DNA from: Butyrivibrio sp. AE3004
GTDB lineage: Bacteria > Bacillota > Clostridia > Lachnospirales > Lachnospiraceae
NCBI RefSeq assembly: GCF_000703165.1
Contig: NZ_JNLQ01000002.1
Span: 62,001-126,000, forward strand
DNA: 64,000 bases
Reading direction: 5' to 3'
This document shows positions 48,754-58,341 of the stretch, one piece after another. The notes under the pieces were generated by a model. The model had not been told where the DNA came from, searched no databases, and worked only from the letters and a program-made list of their open reading frames with translations. Position 1 is the first letter of the stretch, and each line of letters begins with the position of its first letter. A program made the translations under genes and the position numbers.

Positions 48754-51040
48754 CAGAATGTTCCCTGATGGGATATGCAGAGTGGGAAAGAACTACTACA
48801 CCAAGACAATTCAGTTTCAGGACATAAATTATCAGCTGGCTCAGCAGGAAGATCAGACTGAGATATTTGAAGAGTGGTGCAGTTTTCTCAATTTCTTTGA
48901 CAGCTCAGTCCACTTTCAGCTCACATTCCTGAATCAGACTACAGATGCTGAGAAGTTTGAGAAAAAGATAGCTATCAGACACAGGAATGATGGCTATGAC
49001 AGAGTTCGTGATGAGTACAGCTTTATGCTGTTTCACCAGATGCAGGCAGGTAATAACGGTCTTACCAAGACCAAGTATCTCACTTTCGGAATCTTTGCAT
49101 CCGGTATGAAGGAGGCAAAGCCAAGACTTATCCACATCGAAATGGATCTTCTCAACAATTTCAAAAGACTTGGAGTAGCAGCAATAACCTTAAATGGAGT
49201 GGAGCGCCTTGAACTTATGCACGCTCAGTTCCATATGGGAGACGATGCCAAGTTCTTTTTTAACTGGGAAGACAGCATTAAAGCCGGTGCTTCTGTAAAA
49301 GATGCAATTGCTCCAAGCAGCTTCTATTTCAAGAACGGAAGACTCTTCAAGATGGGAGATACCTATGGCTGCATGAGTTTTTTGCAGATCACAGCATCAG
49401 ACATTAGTGACAGGATGCTGGCAGACTTCCTGTCTATGGAATCAAGCCAGATAATCACGATGCATTTGCAGTCTGTAAATCAGAATGAAGCAATCAAGAC
49501 CATCAAGCACACTATCACAGAGCTGGACAGGTCCAAGATTGAAGAACAGAAAAAGGCCGTTCGTTCCGGATATGATATGGACATAATTCCTTCAGATCTG
49601 GCCACTTACGGCAAAGATGCAAAGGCACTTCTGAAGGAACTGCAGTCACAGAATGAGAGAATGTTCATTATGACATTTCTCATCATGAATACCGGAGCTA
49701 CCAAGCAGGAACTTGAGAATAATTTCTTCCAGGCAAACAGTATTGCGCAGAAGCATAACTGTAACCTGGTACGTCTTGATTTTCAGCAGGAACAGGGACT
49801 GATGAGTATGCTGCCACTGGCAAATAGTCTCATAGATATCAAGAGAGGAATGACAACTTCCTCGACTGCGATCTTTGTGCCATTTACTACACAGGAGCTC
49901 TTTCAGACTGGAAAAGAGTCTTTGTACTACGGCCTAAATGCACTTTCCAATAACCTTATCATGGTGGACAGAAAGCTGCTTAAGAATCCAAACGGACTGA
50001 TCCTTGGTACTCCAGGTTCAGGTAAGTCTTTTGCAGCTAAAAGAGAAATCGCAAACGCCTTTTTGGTGACGGATGACGACATAATCATTTCGGATCCTGA
50101 GCGAGAGTACAGTCCACTGGTTGAGCATTTCGGAGGACAGGTAATAAAGATAAGTCCAACCTCAGATCAGTATATAAATCCCATGGATATCAACAATAAT
50201 TACTCAGATGATGATAATCCGGTCATGCTAAAGGCCGACTTTATCCTTTCGCTGTGTGAACTTATTGTTGGTGGAAAAGAGGGACTTCTTCCAGTAGAAA
50301 AGACGGTAATCGACAGATGCATCCATCAGATCTATCAGAGATACTTTGAGAATCCCACGCCGGAGAATATGCCAATTTTAGAGGACCTGTATAACGAGCT
50401 ATTAAAGCAGGACGAGGCAGAGGCCAAGCACGTTGCTACTGCTCTTGAAATCTATGTATCAGGTTCACTTAATGTTTTTAACCACAGGACCAATGTGAAT
50501 ATCACAAACAGAATCGTGTGCTATGACATCAAGGATCTTGGTAAACAACTCAAAAAGATTGGAATGCTTGTAATTCAGGATCAGGTCTGGGGAAGAGTTT
50601 CTTCCAACAGAGAAGATGGGAAATCCACCAGATACTACTTGGATGAAATGCATCTGCTCCTTAAAGAGGAGCAGACAGCTGCGTACACAGTTGAAATCTG
50701 GAAGAGATTCCGTAAGTGGGGAGGTATTCCCACAGGTATAACTCAGAACGTAAAAGATCTGTTGTCGTCCAAAGAAGTAGAGAATATCTTTGAAAACTCT
50801 GACTTCGTGTACATGCTAAATCAGGCGGTTGGCGACAGACAGATTCTTGCAAAACAGCTCAACATAAGCCCTCATCAGCTCTCTTATGTGACCCATAGCG
50901 GAGAAGGTGAAGGGCTTTTGTTTTATGGAAATGTCATCCTGCCTTTCGTAGACAGATTCCCTAAGGATCTTGAACTCTATTCCATCATGACCACGAAACC
51001 TCAGGAAATCCAGGAGGCAAAGGAGCAGGCCAATGAATGA
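48680..51040 (+). CDS. VirB4/TraE-type conjugation ATPase
   Basis: The main energising ATPase of the channel, 786 residues. It has Walker A GTPGSGKS near residue 443, Walker B YYLDEMHLL near 653 and a typical N-terminal CagE/TrbE-like region. Full length. It starts inside prgI with a GGGAGATGA site and overlaps the next gene by 8 nt, as is usual in this operon class. Confidence 0.93.
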   Translation: MIKLFQKGKKKSEVPDSAQKSIPFDRMFPDGICRVGKNYYTKTIQFQDINYQLAQQEDQTEIFEEWCSFLNFFDSSVHFQLTFLNQTTDAEKFEKKIAIRHRNDGYDRVRDEYSFMLFHQMQAGNNGLTKTKYLTFGIFASGMKEAKPRLIHIEMDLLNNFKRLGVAAITLNGVERLELMHAQFHMGDDAKFFFNWEDSIKAGASVKDAIAPSSFYFKNGRLFKMGDTYGCMSFLQITASDISDRMLADFLSMESSQIITMHLQSVNQNEAIKTIKHTITELDRSKIEEQKKAVRSGYDMDIIPSDLATYGKDAKALLKELQSQNERMFIMTFLIMNTGATKQELENNFFQANSIAQKHNCNLVRLDFQQEQGLMSMLPLANSLIDIKRGMTTSSTAIFVPFTTQELFQTGKESLYYGLNALSNNLIMVDRKLLKNPNGLILGTPGSGKSFAAKREIANAFLVTDDDIIISDPEREYSPLVEHFGGQVIKISPTSDQYINPMDINNNYSDDDNPVMLKADFILSLCELIVGGKEGLLPVEKTVIDRCIHQIYQRYFENPTPENMPILEDLYNELLKQDEAEAKHVATALEIYVSGSLNVFNHRTNVNITNRIVCYDIKDLGKQLKKIGMLVIQDQVWGRVSSNREDGKSTRYYLDEMHLLLKEEQTAAYTVEIWKRFRKWGGIPTGITQNVKDLLSSKEVENIFENSDFVYMLNQAVGDRQILAKQLNISPHQLSYVTHSGEGEGLLFYGNVILPFVDRFPKDLELYSIMTTKPQEIQEAKEQANE

Positions 51041-52712
51041 AGACAGAACAAAGCAAAAGAAGTCCGCCACAAAAAACGCTGATAAACTCAAGAACAATTC
51101 CAAGGCATCGCAGTATGCAGCTTCCAAGTTCAGGACAGGGAAAAAGGATAACTCACTTACCCTGGAAGAAATGAAGGAGCTTGCAAGGATAAGAAAGCAG
51201 GGCAGGAAAGCAGCTCAAAAGGTCGCTGCGGAACAGGGATTAGTTAAGGTTATATCATCTGTCCATGATGCTGCGGAAGGGGAGTCAAAAAGCGGTGGTG
51301 AGGATCAGAATGTTGGTGCTCAGAGTCTGGAAGGAGCTGCATCTGCAACTTCTACGGCTTTGGTTTATGCGGAAAAGCTTCAGAAGTACAACTACAGCAA
51401 AAAGCAGACTGCCAAAAAGATTCTGCAGCATAAGGCGGAGGATAAAGCAGTTCAGAAATCTGATTCTAATCCTCAATCAAAGGCCAGGCAGAAAAGCCAG
51501 ATAAAAAAGGAAATACAAAGAAAGAATCAGCAGCGAAGTGCCAAAGAAGCAGCAAATCAGGTTGGAGATATCAGCAAGAAGTTTGTGGATAAGGCAGAGG
51601 ATCTTACTGGAAAACTTGCTGAGTTTATTGAAGAGCACTTTCAGGAGGTGGCAACAATCCTTATAGTGTTTGTGCTGATTCTTTTGGTGGCTTCAATGTT
51701 TTCTTCCTGCGGCGCTGCTTTTAACGGAACCTCACATGTGGGGATAACTACAAGCTATACCGCAGATGATGAGGATATCTATGCTGTAGAAGACGACTAC
51801 AGAGAGATGGAAGAGGAGCTTCAGGATACGATTGATGACATAGAGCATGACTATCCGGATTACGATGACTATCAGTATAACCTGGATAATATCGCTCATA
51901 ATCCGTATCAGCTGGCTGCTGTTCTGACAGTTATCTTTGAACAGTACAAAGAGGATGAAGTGCAGGACACCATCGAAGACATCTTTGAGCGCCAGTATGA
52001 GCTGACACTTACTCCTGTCACAGAAACAAGAGAGCGAGAAGTTACAGGTACCAGATGGGTAGATGACGACTCTCATCCAGATGGCGGTTACGAGGAAGAG
52101 TATACCTACACAGAGGAATATGAGTACAAGATTCTCAAGGTTAATCTTGTTAATCACACTCTTGACACTGTTATCCGAGAACTTGGACTTTCTTCTGATC
52201 AGCTGGCAAGATACGATGTTCTTCTTGAGACTTATGGCAACAAGAAATATCTTTTCGATGATGATATTTATTCCATTGTGGATCCTGGCAGATATGAAGA
52301 TTATGACATTCCTCCTGAAGCCCTTACTGATACCCGTTTTGCCAACATGATCAGAGAAGCAGAAAGATATCTTGGCTATCCTTATGTCTGGGGAGGAAGC
52401 AAGCCATCAACCTCTTTTGACTGCTCAGGATTTGTCTGCTGGGTAATCAATCATTGCGGCAATGGATGGAATGTTGGAAGGACAACTGCAAACGGGCTTC
52501 TGGGGAGATGTACCAGAGTTCCTGTATCAGAGGCGAGGCCCGGAGATCTTATCTTTTTCAAAGGAACCTATGATGTTAAGGGAGCAAGTCATGTTGGCAT
52601 TTATGTTGGAGATGGCATGATGCTTCACTGCGGAAATCCGATTCAGTACACATCGGTTAATACCAATTATTGGCGTAAACACTTTTATACATATGGCAGG
52701 ATCAACGGCTGA
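51033..52712 (+). CDS. NlpC/P60 cell-wall hydrolase of the conjugation channel
   Basis: A VirB1-like protein of 559 residues. A long charged N-terminus (about 1-200, Lys/Gln/Ala-rich) is cytoplasmic. One membrane helix (VATILIVFVLILLVASMF) is near 205-225. An acidic extracellular region follows. The C-terminal NlpC/P60 domain has the catalytic Cys in FDCSGFVCW near 463 and His in ASHVGIYVGDG near 519. It would open the wall for the channel. The fold and topology are as in Tn1549-like elements. Confidence 0.9.
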   Translation: MNEDRTKQKKSATKNADKLKNNSKASQYAASKFRTGKKDNSLTLEEMKELARIRKQGRKAAQKVAAEQGLVKVISSVHDAAEGESKSGGEDQNVGAQSLEGAASATSTALVYAEKLQKYNYSKKQTAKKILQHKAEDKAVQKSDSNPQSKARQKSQIKKEIQRKNQQRSAKEAANQVGDISKKFVDKAEDLTGKLAEFIEEHFQEVATILIVFVLILLVASMFSSCGAAFNGTSHVGITTSYTADDEDIYAVEDDYREMEEELQDTIDDIEHDYPDYDDYQYNLDNIAHNPYQLAAVLTVIFEQYKEDEVQDTIEDIFERQYELTLTPVTETREREVTGTRWVDDDSHPDGGYEEEYTYTEEYEYKILKVNLVNHTLDTVIRELGLSSDQLARYDVLLETYGNKKYLFDDDIYSIVDPGRYEDYDIPPEALTDTRFANMIREAERYLGYPYVWGGSKPSTSFDCSGFVCWVINHCGNGWNVGRTTANGLLGRCTRVPVSEARPGDLIFFKGTYDVKGASHVGIYVGDGMMLHCGNPIQYTSVNTNYWRKHFYTYGRING

Positions 52713-52724
52713 GAAGGGAGAAAA

Positions 52725-53057
52725 ATGTACGAGAGAATAGACAGACTTAGAGAAGATCTTGAACGTGCCAGGAAGCGAAGAGCTGAGGCTGAAGCAAGAG
52801 TGCGACTTTGTGAAAGTAAGCTGAAAGAGGCTGAGAACAATCAGATTATTGCAGAGGTCGCTAAGAGAAAGCTTCGTCCTGAACAGGTGGCACAGCTCCT
52901 TGCGCTTGCTACTGACGGGCAGCTTGAGGCTCTTTTATCGGGAAAGCCGGTAGAAGTTAGTGCCAAGGATTCAAGCGCAGATCTTTTGGAAAAAGAATCT
53001 TTGGAAGTGGATTTTGATTACGATGAAAGTGAGGAAAATGAAGACGATGAAAACTAA
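52725..53057 (+). CDS. DUF4315-like small coiled-coil protein
   Basis: A 110-residue charged protein: an N-terminal coiled coil (ERIDRLREDLERARKRRAEA) and a QVAQLLALATDGQLEALL motif, followed by an acidic tail. This is the DUF4315 pattern, found between the NlpC/P60 and DUF4366 genes in Tn1549-like elements. Function unknown. The end overlaps the next gene by about 20 nt. Confidence 0.8.
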   Translation: MYERIDRLREDLERARKRRAEAEARVRLCESKLKEAENNQIIAEVAKRKLRPEQVAQLLALATDGQLEALLSGKPVEVSAKDSSADLLEKESLEVDFDYDESEENEDDEN

Positions 53058-53772
53058 AATAAATAAGCTTTGCTTGAGGGCTGTGGCTGGAGCTGCAGCT
53101 CTTTTTGTTGGAATGACTCCTATACCCGTTTTTGCAAATGCACCTAAGTGCATATGTGAGGAAAGATGTACCGAGGATCATATCAATGAGGAATGCCCTG
53201 TTTGCAGTAAGGACTACAACGACTGTGAAGGAGCTGTTCCGGAGATTGTTCCTGAGGAGACTCCTGTTGAGGAATATGGTCCTCTTACGCCGGATGGCAA
53301 CATGGAACTTGTGGACGATTACGGAACTCTAGAGTGTGGAGGCAAACAGTTCATCACTGTTGTGACTAAGAGCGGCCATTACTTCTACATCATTATCGAC
53401 AGAGATGATGATGGTAATGAGAATGTTCACTTCCTGAACATGGTGGATGAGAGAGATCTTTTAACTCTGATGGAAGATGAAGAGGTAGAAGAGTATATGG
53501 CATCCATTTCAGAAAAAGAGCCTGAACCAGCTCCGGAACCGGAACCTGATCCAGAGCCAACACCTGAACCGGAGCCTGTGAAAAAAGATTACACATTACT
53601 TTTAGTAACGCTTCCGATCATGGGTATTGGAATAATCTTTGGATATTTTGCTCTTAAGAAAAAGAAACAGCAGCCAAAGGATGAACCTGATCCGGATGCT
53701 GACTATGTGGATGAAGAGGCTGATTATCTGAATCAGATTTCTGATGAAGAGGACGCTGGAGACGATGAGTAA
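53038..53772 (+). CDS. DUF4366-like surface protein
   Basis: A 244-residue exported protein. It has a signal peptide (VAGAAALFVGMTPIPVFANA), a Cys-rich short segment (CICEERCTED, CPVCSKDYNDC), a beta domain with GGKQFITVVTKSGHYFYIII, a Pro/Glu repeat stalk (EPEPAPEPEPDPEPTPEPEP), a membrane helix and an acidic cytoplasmic tail. This matches DUF4366 proteins. It is probably a membrane-anchored surface part of the channel. The start is uncertain: ATG 53038 is chosen, with 53023 and 53047 also in frame. Confidence 0.8.
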   Translation: MKTMKTKINKLCLRAVAGAAALFVGMTPIPVFANAPKCICEERCTEDHINEECPVCSKDYNDCEGAVPEIVPEETPVEEYGPLTPDGNMELVDDYGTLECGGKQFITVVTKSGHYFYIIIDRDDDGNENVHFLNMVDERDLLTLMEDEEVEEYMASISEKEPEPAPEPEPDPEPTPEPEPVKKDYTLLLVTLPIMGIGIIFGYFALKKKKQQPKDEPDPDADYVDEEADYLNQISDEEDAGDDE

Positions 53773-54097
53773 TCGTAAGATTTATGCAAAGTTCAGGCTT
53801 ACTCCTGAAGAGTGGCAGATCATTCATGACAGGATGGAGAGTGTAGGCACTAAAAACCTTAGTGCCTACCTCAGAAGACTTGTGCTTACCGGCCATGTGA
53901 TCGAAGTTGATATGTCAGATTTTAGGGAAATCAGAAGGCTGGTGAGTATTGAAAGTAACAACCTCAACCAATATGCCAGGAGGGCAAATGAAACAGGAAG
54001 TATCTACAAAGCGGATATCAAGGAACTTCAGAAGTCGCACGAAGAGCTGATTCGACTGCTGGGAGAACTGCTTCAGAGGTTCAACAACATCGAATAG
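53765..54097 (+). CDS. mobC: MobC-family relaxosome accessory protein
   Basis: A 110-residue DNA-binding protein (KFRLTPEEWQIIHDRMESVG, LSAYLRRLVLTGHVI, then SIESNNLNQYARRANETG), the classic MobC order of a ribbon-helix-helix plus the 'NLNQ.A...N' motif. It melts or binds oriT for the relaxase encoded next. ATG 53765 follows GGAGAC. Confidence 0.88.
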   Translation: MSNRKIYAKFRLTPEEWQIIHDRMESVGTKNLSAYLRRLVLTGHVIEVDMSDFREIRRLVSIESNNLNQYARRANETGSIYKADIKELQKSHEELIRLLGELLQRFNNIE

Positions 54098-54111
54098 CTG
54101 TAACGGGGTAA

Positions 54112-55515
54112 ATGGAAATGGCAGCAACCAGGCTAATAGCAATGCATCAGAATGCCGGCAAATCTATCGGGCAGTGTCTGTCTGCCCGATTGGATTATGT
54201 CACGGATGAGGAGAAGACACGGAAAAGAAACGAGGATGAAGAGGAAGAGAAAAGTAAATATATAACTTCTTATGCCTGCAATGCGGCTATTGCAAAGGAA
54301 GAATTTATGGATTCCAGAAATGAATATGTCAGGATCACCGGCAGGCAGTATGAGGGCGATATCATCGCTTATCAGATCCGACAATCCTTCAAACCTGGAG
54401 AAGTTACGCCAGAGGAAGCTAATGCGATTGGCTACGAAACTGCCATGAGATTTACCCGAGGACAGCATCAGTTCGTGTGCTGCACTCATGTGGATAAAGA
54501 GCATATTCACAACCACATCGTATATAACTCGGTCAATCTTCACTGTGATAAGAAATTCAGAGATTCATGGTTCTGCGGAATTGGCTTAAGAACCCTTTCT
54601 GACATGATATGTCTTGAGCATGGACTATCAGTTATTGAGCCGTACAAACATAAAGGCAAGAAGCCTGTTTATCAAAAGAGCTATCGTCAGGTTATCAGAG
54701 ATGTGATCGATAAGATTCTTGCAGAAAAGCCCAAAGACTTTGAATCCTTCATTTCAGAACTTAAGAAAGCGGGCTTTGAAATAAAGGAAGGAAAGCACCT
54801 GGCTATTAAAAGTCCTGGGCGAAAGAACTTCGTAAGATTCGATTCTCTTGGAAAAGACTATTCTGCTGAAGCACTCAAAGCTAAGTTCGAAGGTTCAGAG
54901 ATTTCCAAAGATTCCAGAAAAGGAAAGCCCTTTGACTTGCTCATTGATATTCAGGAGAAAATCCGTCAGGGAAAAGGTAAAGGCTATATCAATTGGAGTC
55001 AGAAATTCAACAACAAGGCTATGATGAAGACTCTGCTATATCTCAATGATAAAGGAATCAGGAGTTACGCAGAATTAAAAGATAAGGCAGATACTTCATC
55101 AGCAAGTTTTAAGAAGATTACTGACAACTTAAAAGCGGTTGAAGGAAGAATTGATAAACTCAGTAACCTCAGAAAACATATCCTGGCCTTCAGTAAGACA
55201 AAAGCAGTTTTCGAGGAATATAAGAAAAAGCGTTACAGCAAAGCATTCTTTGAGGCCCATCGTGAAGAAATCACCAAGTACAGAGCTGCCAAAAAAGCTT
55301 TTAACGAATATGGCCAAAAACTTCCCACTGTAAAAGAAATCAATAAAGAAATAGACCAGCTTATGCATGATAAGAAAGCTCTTTACAAGGAGTATTACCT
55401 TAAACGTGATGACAACAAGAGTCTTCAGGAAGCTAAGAGGAATGTTGAGATGTTCCTTCAGATGGACAACAAAGAAGCAGATAAGCAAAAGCAGAGAACA
55501 CAGCCTGTAAGGTAA
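54112..55515 (+). CDS. Relaxase (MobP type)
   Basis: A 467-residue nicking enzyme that starts DNA transfer. The metal-binding motif III is visible as HVDKEHIHNHIVYNS near residues 125-139, and motif I lies in the N-terminal 30 residues (SLSARLDYVTDEEK includes a Tyr). The C-terminal 200 residues are Lys-rich coiled coil. The matching oriT was not located; it is usually just upstream of mobC or near the relaxase. It starts 14 nt after mobC. Confidence 0.88.
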   Translation: MEMAATRLIAMHQNAGKSIGQCLSARLDYVTDEEKTRKRNEDEEEEKSKYITSYACNAAIAKEEFMDSRNEYVRITGRQYEGDIIAYQIRQSFKPGEVTPEEANAIGYETAMRFTRGQHQFVCCTHVDKEHIHNHIVYNSVNLHCDKKFRDSWFCGIGLRTLSDMICLEHGLSVIEPYKHKGKKPVYQKSYRQVIRDVIDKILAEKPKDFESFISELKKAGFEIKEGKHLAIKSPGRKNFVRFDSLGKDYSAEALKAKFEGSEISKDSRKGKPFDLLIDIQEKIRQGKGKGYINWSQKFNNKAMMKTLLYLNDKGIRSYAELKDKADTSSASFKKITDNLKAVEGRIDKLSNLRKHILAFSKTKAVFEEYKKKRYSKAFFEAHREEITKYRAAKKAFNEYGQKLPTVKEINKEIDQLMHDKKALYKEYYLKRDDNKSLQEAKRNVEMFLQMDNKEADKQKQRTQPVR

Positions 55516-55598
55516 CAGGAAAAGCACTTAATAAGCGATAGCGCCGTTCCGGTATTCCACGGTGTAATGGGGCTTGGGGCGTTACGCCTCCAACAAGC

Positions 55599-55644
55599 GG
55601 CAAGAGCATTTGTCCCACAAATGCACTGCTTGCCACTTCTTTTA
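55599..55644 (+). terminator. Terminator in the leader of the ssb gene
   Basis: GGCAAG-N3-ATTTGT and ACAAAT-N6-CTTGCC form a two-part stem, followed by ACTTCTTTTAT. The 200-nt gap between the relaxase and ssb also contains TTCCGGTATTCC, shared with the leader at 42971, and a small GGCG/CGCC stem. Confidence 0.7.
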
Positions 55645-55715
55645 TAGCCCTCGTAGGGATTCTTCAGAAGCGGTGCGGCGCCTTGATTTTACAAGAAAAA
55701 GAGGAGGATAAACAC

Positions 55716-56114
55716 ATGAACAAAGTACTATTATCAGGAAGACTTACAAGAGATGCAGAGATCAGGAATGCTGACTCTGACAAGAAGGTAGCAAGATGCA
55801 CTCTTGCAGTAAACAGAGATTTCAAAAAGGAAGGAGAAGAGCCGAATGCTGACTTCATAGGAATTGTCGGATTTAAGAATCAGGCAGACTTTCTTGAGAA
55901 GTTTGGCAAGAAGGGTGTGAAGTTCATAGTGATCGGACGCATTCAGACCGGCAGCTATGAAAAGGATGGTGGTCGCGTTTACACCACAGATGTCATAGCA
56001 GAGAGAATCGAGTTTGCCGAGAGCAAGAAATCTTCTGAGGAAGGATCCGGAGATTCTGGTGATGGGTTTTCTAATATCCCAGACGGATTTGATGACAGCA
56101 TGCCTTTTAATTGA
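55716..56114 (+). CDS. ssb: Single-stranded DNA-binding protein
   Basis: A 132-residue OB-fold protein with the SSB pattern: NKVLLSGRLTRDAEIRN, CTLAVNRDF, FIGIVGFKNQADFL, and the acidic tip DGFDDSMPFN that recruits partner proteins. It protects the transferred strand or the replicating plasmid. AGAGGAGG precedes the ATG; the longer frame from 55683 lacks a site. Confidence 0.9.
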   Translation: MNKVLLSGRLTRDAEIRNADSDKKVARCTLAVNRDFKKEGEEPNADFIGIVGFKNQADFLEKFGKKGVKFIVIGRIQTGSYEKDGGRVYTTDVIAERIEFAESKKSSEEGSGDSGDGFSNIPDGFDDSMPFN

Positions 56115-56127
56115 GGAGGATGAAGCC

Positions 56128-57255
56128 GTGGAAGAGGTAAAGAACAAGTTTAAGATTGACGAGATCGCTGAGCAACTTGAGAAAGGAATCGGCGATCTTT
56201 TTAATTCTGACAAATACAAGACATACCTGAATACCATGTCCAAGTTCCATAGTTATAGCGTAAATAACACGCTGCTCATAGCCATGCAGAGACCGGATGC
56301 AACTCTGGTTGCCGGTTATGATGCCTGGCAGGATAAGTTTGATCGGCACGTTAAGAAAGGTGCAAAGGGGATAAAGATAATCGCTCCCTACAAGGTGAAA
56401 AAGAAGGTAGTGGGCGATCACTATTATGTTGATAATGGAGACAAGATTCCGGTCTATGCTCCTGGAGAAACCAAGGAAGATTATGAGAATCGTATTGCTC
56501 AGACAACCAGAGAAGTTGAATACACAAACTTCAGGGTAACAACAGTTTTTGATGTCAGTGATACTGAGGGAAAAGAGCTTCCGACTCTTGGAGTGAATGA
56601 GCTCATGGGCTCAGTTGATGGCTATGAGAAACTGAAAACCGCGCTAGAGGAAACCTCAAAGGTCCCTGTCGAGTATGGCCTTGTGACCAGCGGAGCAAAA
56701 GGATTCTTTTCACCTGATATGCATAAGATCTGTGTTCAGAGTGGCATGTCTGAGGTCCAGACTGTAAAGACAATCATTCATGAGATGGCACATGCACTTC
56801 TTCATGACAAGACAGATAATCCGGACCTGGTACAGGATCCAAAGACCAAGAACACAAAGGAAGTAGAAGCTGAGTCCATCGCCTATGTTGTCTGCCAGCA
56901 CTTTGGAATTGATACATCGGATTATTCTTTCGGCTACATCGCCGGATGGAGTTCTGGTAAGGAAACCAAAGAGCTGAAAGCTTCAATGGACACCATTAGG
57001 GTTACTGCGTCAAAGATGATTGTTGAGCTGGAATCTGCCTTGGAAAAACAGCAGGAAGTTGAGAAAGCTGATGTGACTATGGCTGCAGATGAGGTAGGAG
57101 GTCGTGCTGCTGGATCAGAGAAAAAGGAGCTTGTTGGTGACAAGAAAGCATCCCTTATGGACAAGCTGAAGTCCAAATTGAATATTGTGAGTTCGCAGCC
57201 AAAGGTAGAGAGGGCTTTAGAGAATAAAGTGAAAACACCTGAGATTGCGAGATGA
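56128..57255 (+). CDS. ArdC-like antirestriction protein
   Basis: A 375-residue protein with an N-terminal ArdC domain (LNTMSKFHSYSVNNTLLIAM, then LVAGYDAWQDKFDRHVKKGA) that binds single-stranded DNA, and a zinc metallopeptidase-like part with HEMAHALLH near residues 217-225 and the downstream Glu in EVEAESIAYVVC. ArdC proteins protect incoming DNA from restriction. It starts at GTG with GAGGAGGA upstream and is 13 nt after ssb, so they are co-transcribed. The C-terminal 60 residues are charged and variable. It ends at a strong terminator, probably the end of this operon. Confidence 0.82.
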   Translation: MEEVKNKFKIDEIAEQLEKGIGDLFNSDKYKTYLNTMSKFHSYSVNNTLLIAMQRPDATLVAGYDAWQDKFDRHVKKGAKGIKIIAPYKVKKKVVGDHYYVDNGDKIPVYAPGETKEDYENRIAQTTREVEYTNFRVTTVFDVSDTEGKELPTLGVNELMGSVDGYEKLKTALEETSKVPVEYGLVTSGAKGFFSPDMHKICVQSGMSEVQTVKTIIHEMAHALLHDKTDNPDLVQDPKTKNTKEVEAESIAYVVCQHFGIDTSDYSFGYIAGWSSGKETKELKASMDTIRVTASKMIVELESALEKQQEVEKADVTMAADEVGGRAAGSEKKELVGDKKASLMDKLKSKLNIVSSQPKVERALENKVKTPEIAR

Positions 57256-57258
57256 GAG

Positions 57259-57309
57259 TTGGGGCAGTTCTGTGACTAATCAAAAGTCATGGGCTGCCCC
57301 GCTTTTTGT
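57259..57309 (+). terminator. Rho-independent terminator
   Basis: GGGGCAG pairs with CTGCCCC (inner TGACT/AGTCA also pairs), followed by GCTTTTTG. It marks the end of the transfer operon. Confidence 0.88.
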
Positions 57310-57424
57310 ATTGAATCTGCTGTAAGCTGTATGGATACTGAATGAAATGCTGTCATTTTTATGGGGCTAAAAGAAGTTTATGATTTTGTTATAAGGTGGG
57401 GGTAGAATGCTGCTTGTCATTGGA

Positions 57425-57453
57425 TTGATGGTGTATGTTTGTTGTTGTAAAAT
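57425..57453 (+). promoter_or_regulatory. Promoter of the DUF6731-like/membrane pair
   Basis: TTGATG and TAAAAT are 17 bp apart, 30 bp before the start codon of the next gene. Confidence 0.5.
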
Positions 57454-57482
57454 CAAATCATAATACCAATGAGGAGATTACG

Positions 57483-58331
57483 ATGGCAAAAACAGTACAT
57501 ATTACATGCAGATACTTTTATGTAAAAACATATTCCGAAAACGATGATGAGCAGCAGAAACTTTTTGATTTACGAAGCTGGATTGGCATGGTTGCTGATT
57601 ATACTTTACCAGAACGAATCAGATTATTAAGCGGATCCTCAAAGGGGAGACTTGACAGTATTAATGTTCGTGAAAACTTCTATGCAATGAATTTTGTTAG
57701 AATGGAAGACTATAGTTCAACGTATATAGTTAAGGAAGCTGAAAATGCGAAACATGTTGATATTTCAGTAGATGAGGACGAGTATATTGGGAAGAATACT
57801 GTAGCAATATACGATGCTACTAAATCCGTACTAATGTTGATGGCTAATCAGGGAGGATTTTCAGCAAGTACAGTAACAAGTTATATTAATTCTTTTTATG
57901 ATAAACCGGTATGTGTACTAGAACCGGTTAAATTGGAAAAGAACTTTACCAAATCAACAAATAAGTTTGGGAAAATACAAATTAAAATTTCTAGCGTTGA
58001 TGACTATTCGGCGTCTAAAGGAGCTCCTTATGAGGATGTATTGAGAAATGCAAGGGATATGTCGGCACAAACGATGTCTTTTGAATTTAGCGTGGGCAAA
58101 AAGAAGAATGAATATCTTGATGCCAATATTGTGAGAACAATTATCTCTGATGCATTTTCTAACATGGGTGCAGTATCAATAGCTAGAGTTAAAATGGAAG
58201 ATGAACAAGGTTCAGCTCTCTATAATCTGTTTGAGAATGTTAAGAATTGTATTCTAACGTTAAAAACAGATTCTAAAGGAGAAATTGGTTACAAGGTTAT
58301 CGCGGAGGCAATGGTAGAAAATTATAAGTAG
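57483..58331 (+). CDS. DUF6731-like soluble protein
   Basis: A 282-residue cytoplasmic protein with mixed beta and alpha character (CRYFYVKTYSENDDEQQKLF, NFYAMNFVRMEDYSSTYIVK, AIYDATKSVLMLMANQGGFS). I recall this as DUF6731, of unknown function. It is paired with a small membrane protein 10 nt later under its own promoter, between the end of the transfer region and restriction genes. ATG 57483 follows GAGGAG. A sensor role in a two-gene defence pair is possible but unproved. Confidence 0.6.
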   Translation: MAKTVHITCRYFYVKTYSENDDEQQKLFDLRSWIGMVADYTLPERIRLLSGSSKGRLDSINVRENFYAMNFVRMEDYSSTYIVKEAENAKHVDISVDEDEYIGKNTVAIYDATKSVLMLMANQGGFSASTVTSYINSFYDKPVCVLEPVKLEKNFTKSTNKFGKIQIKISSVDDYSASKGAPYEDVLRNARDMSAQTMSFEFSVGKKKNEYLDANIVRTIISDAFSNMGAVSIARVKMEDEQGSALYNLFENVKNCILTLKTDSKGEIGYKVIAEAMVENYK

Positions 58332-58341
58332 GAGTTTTGGC

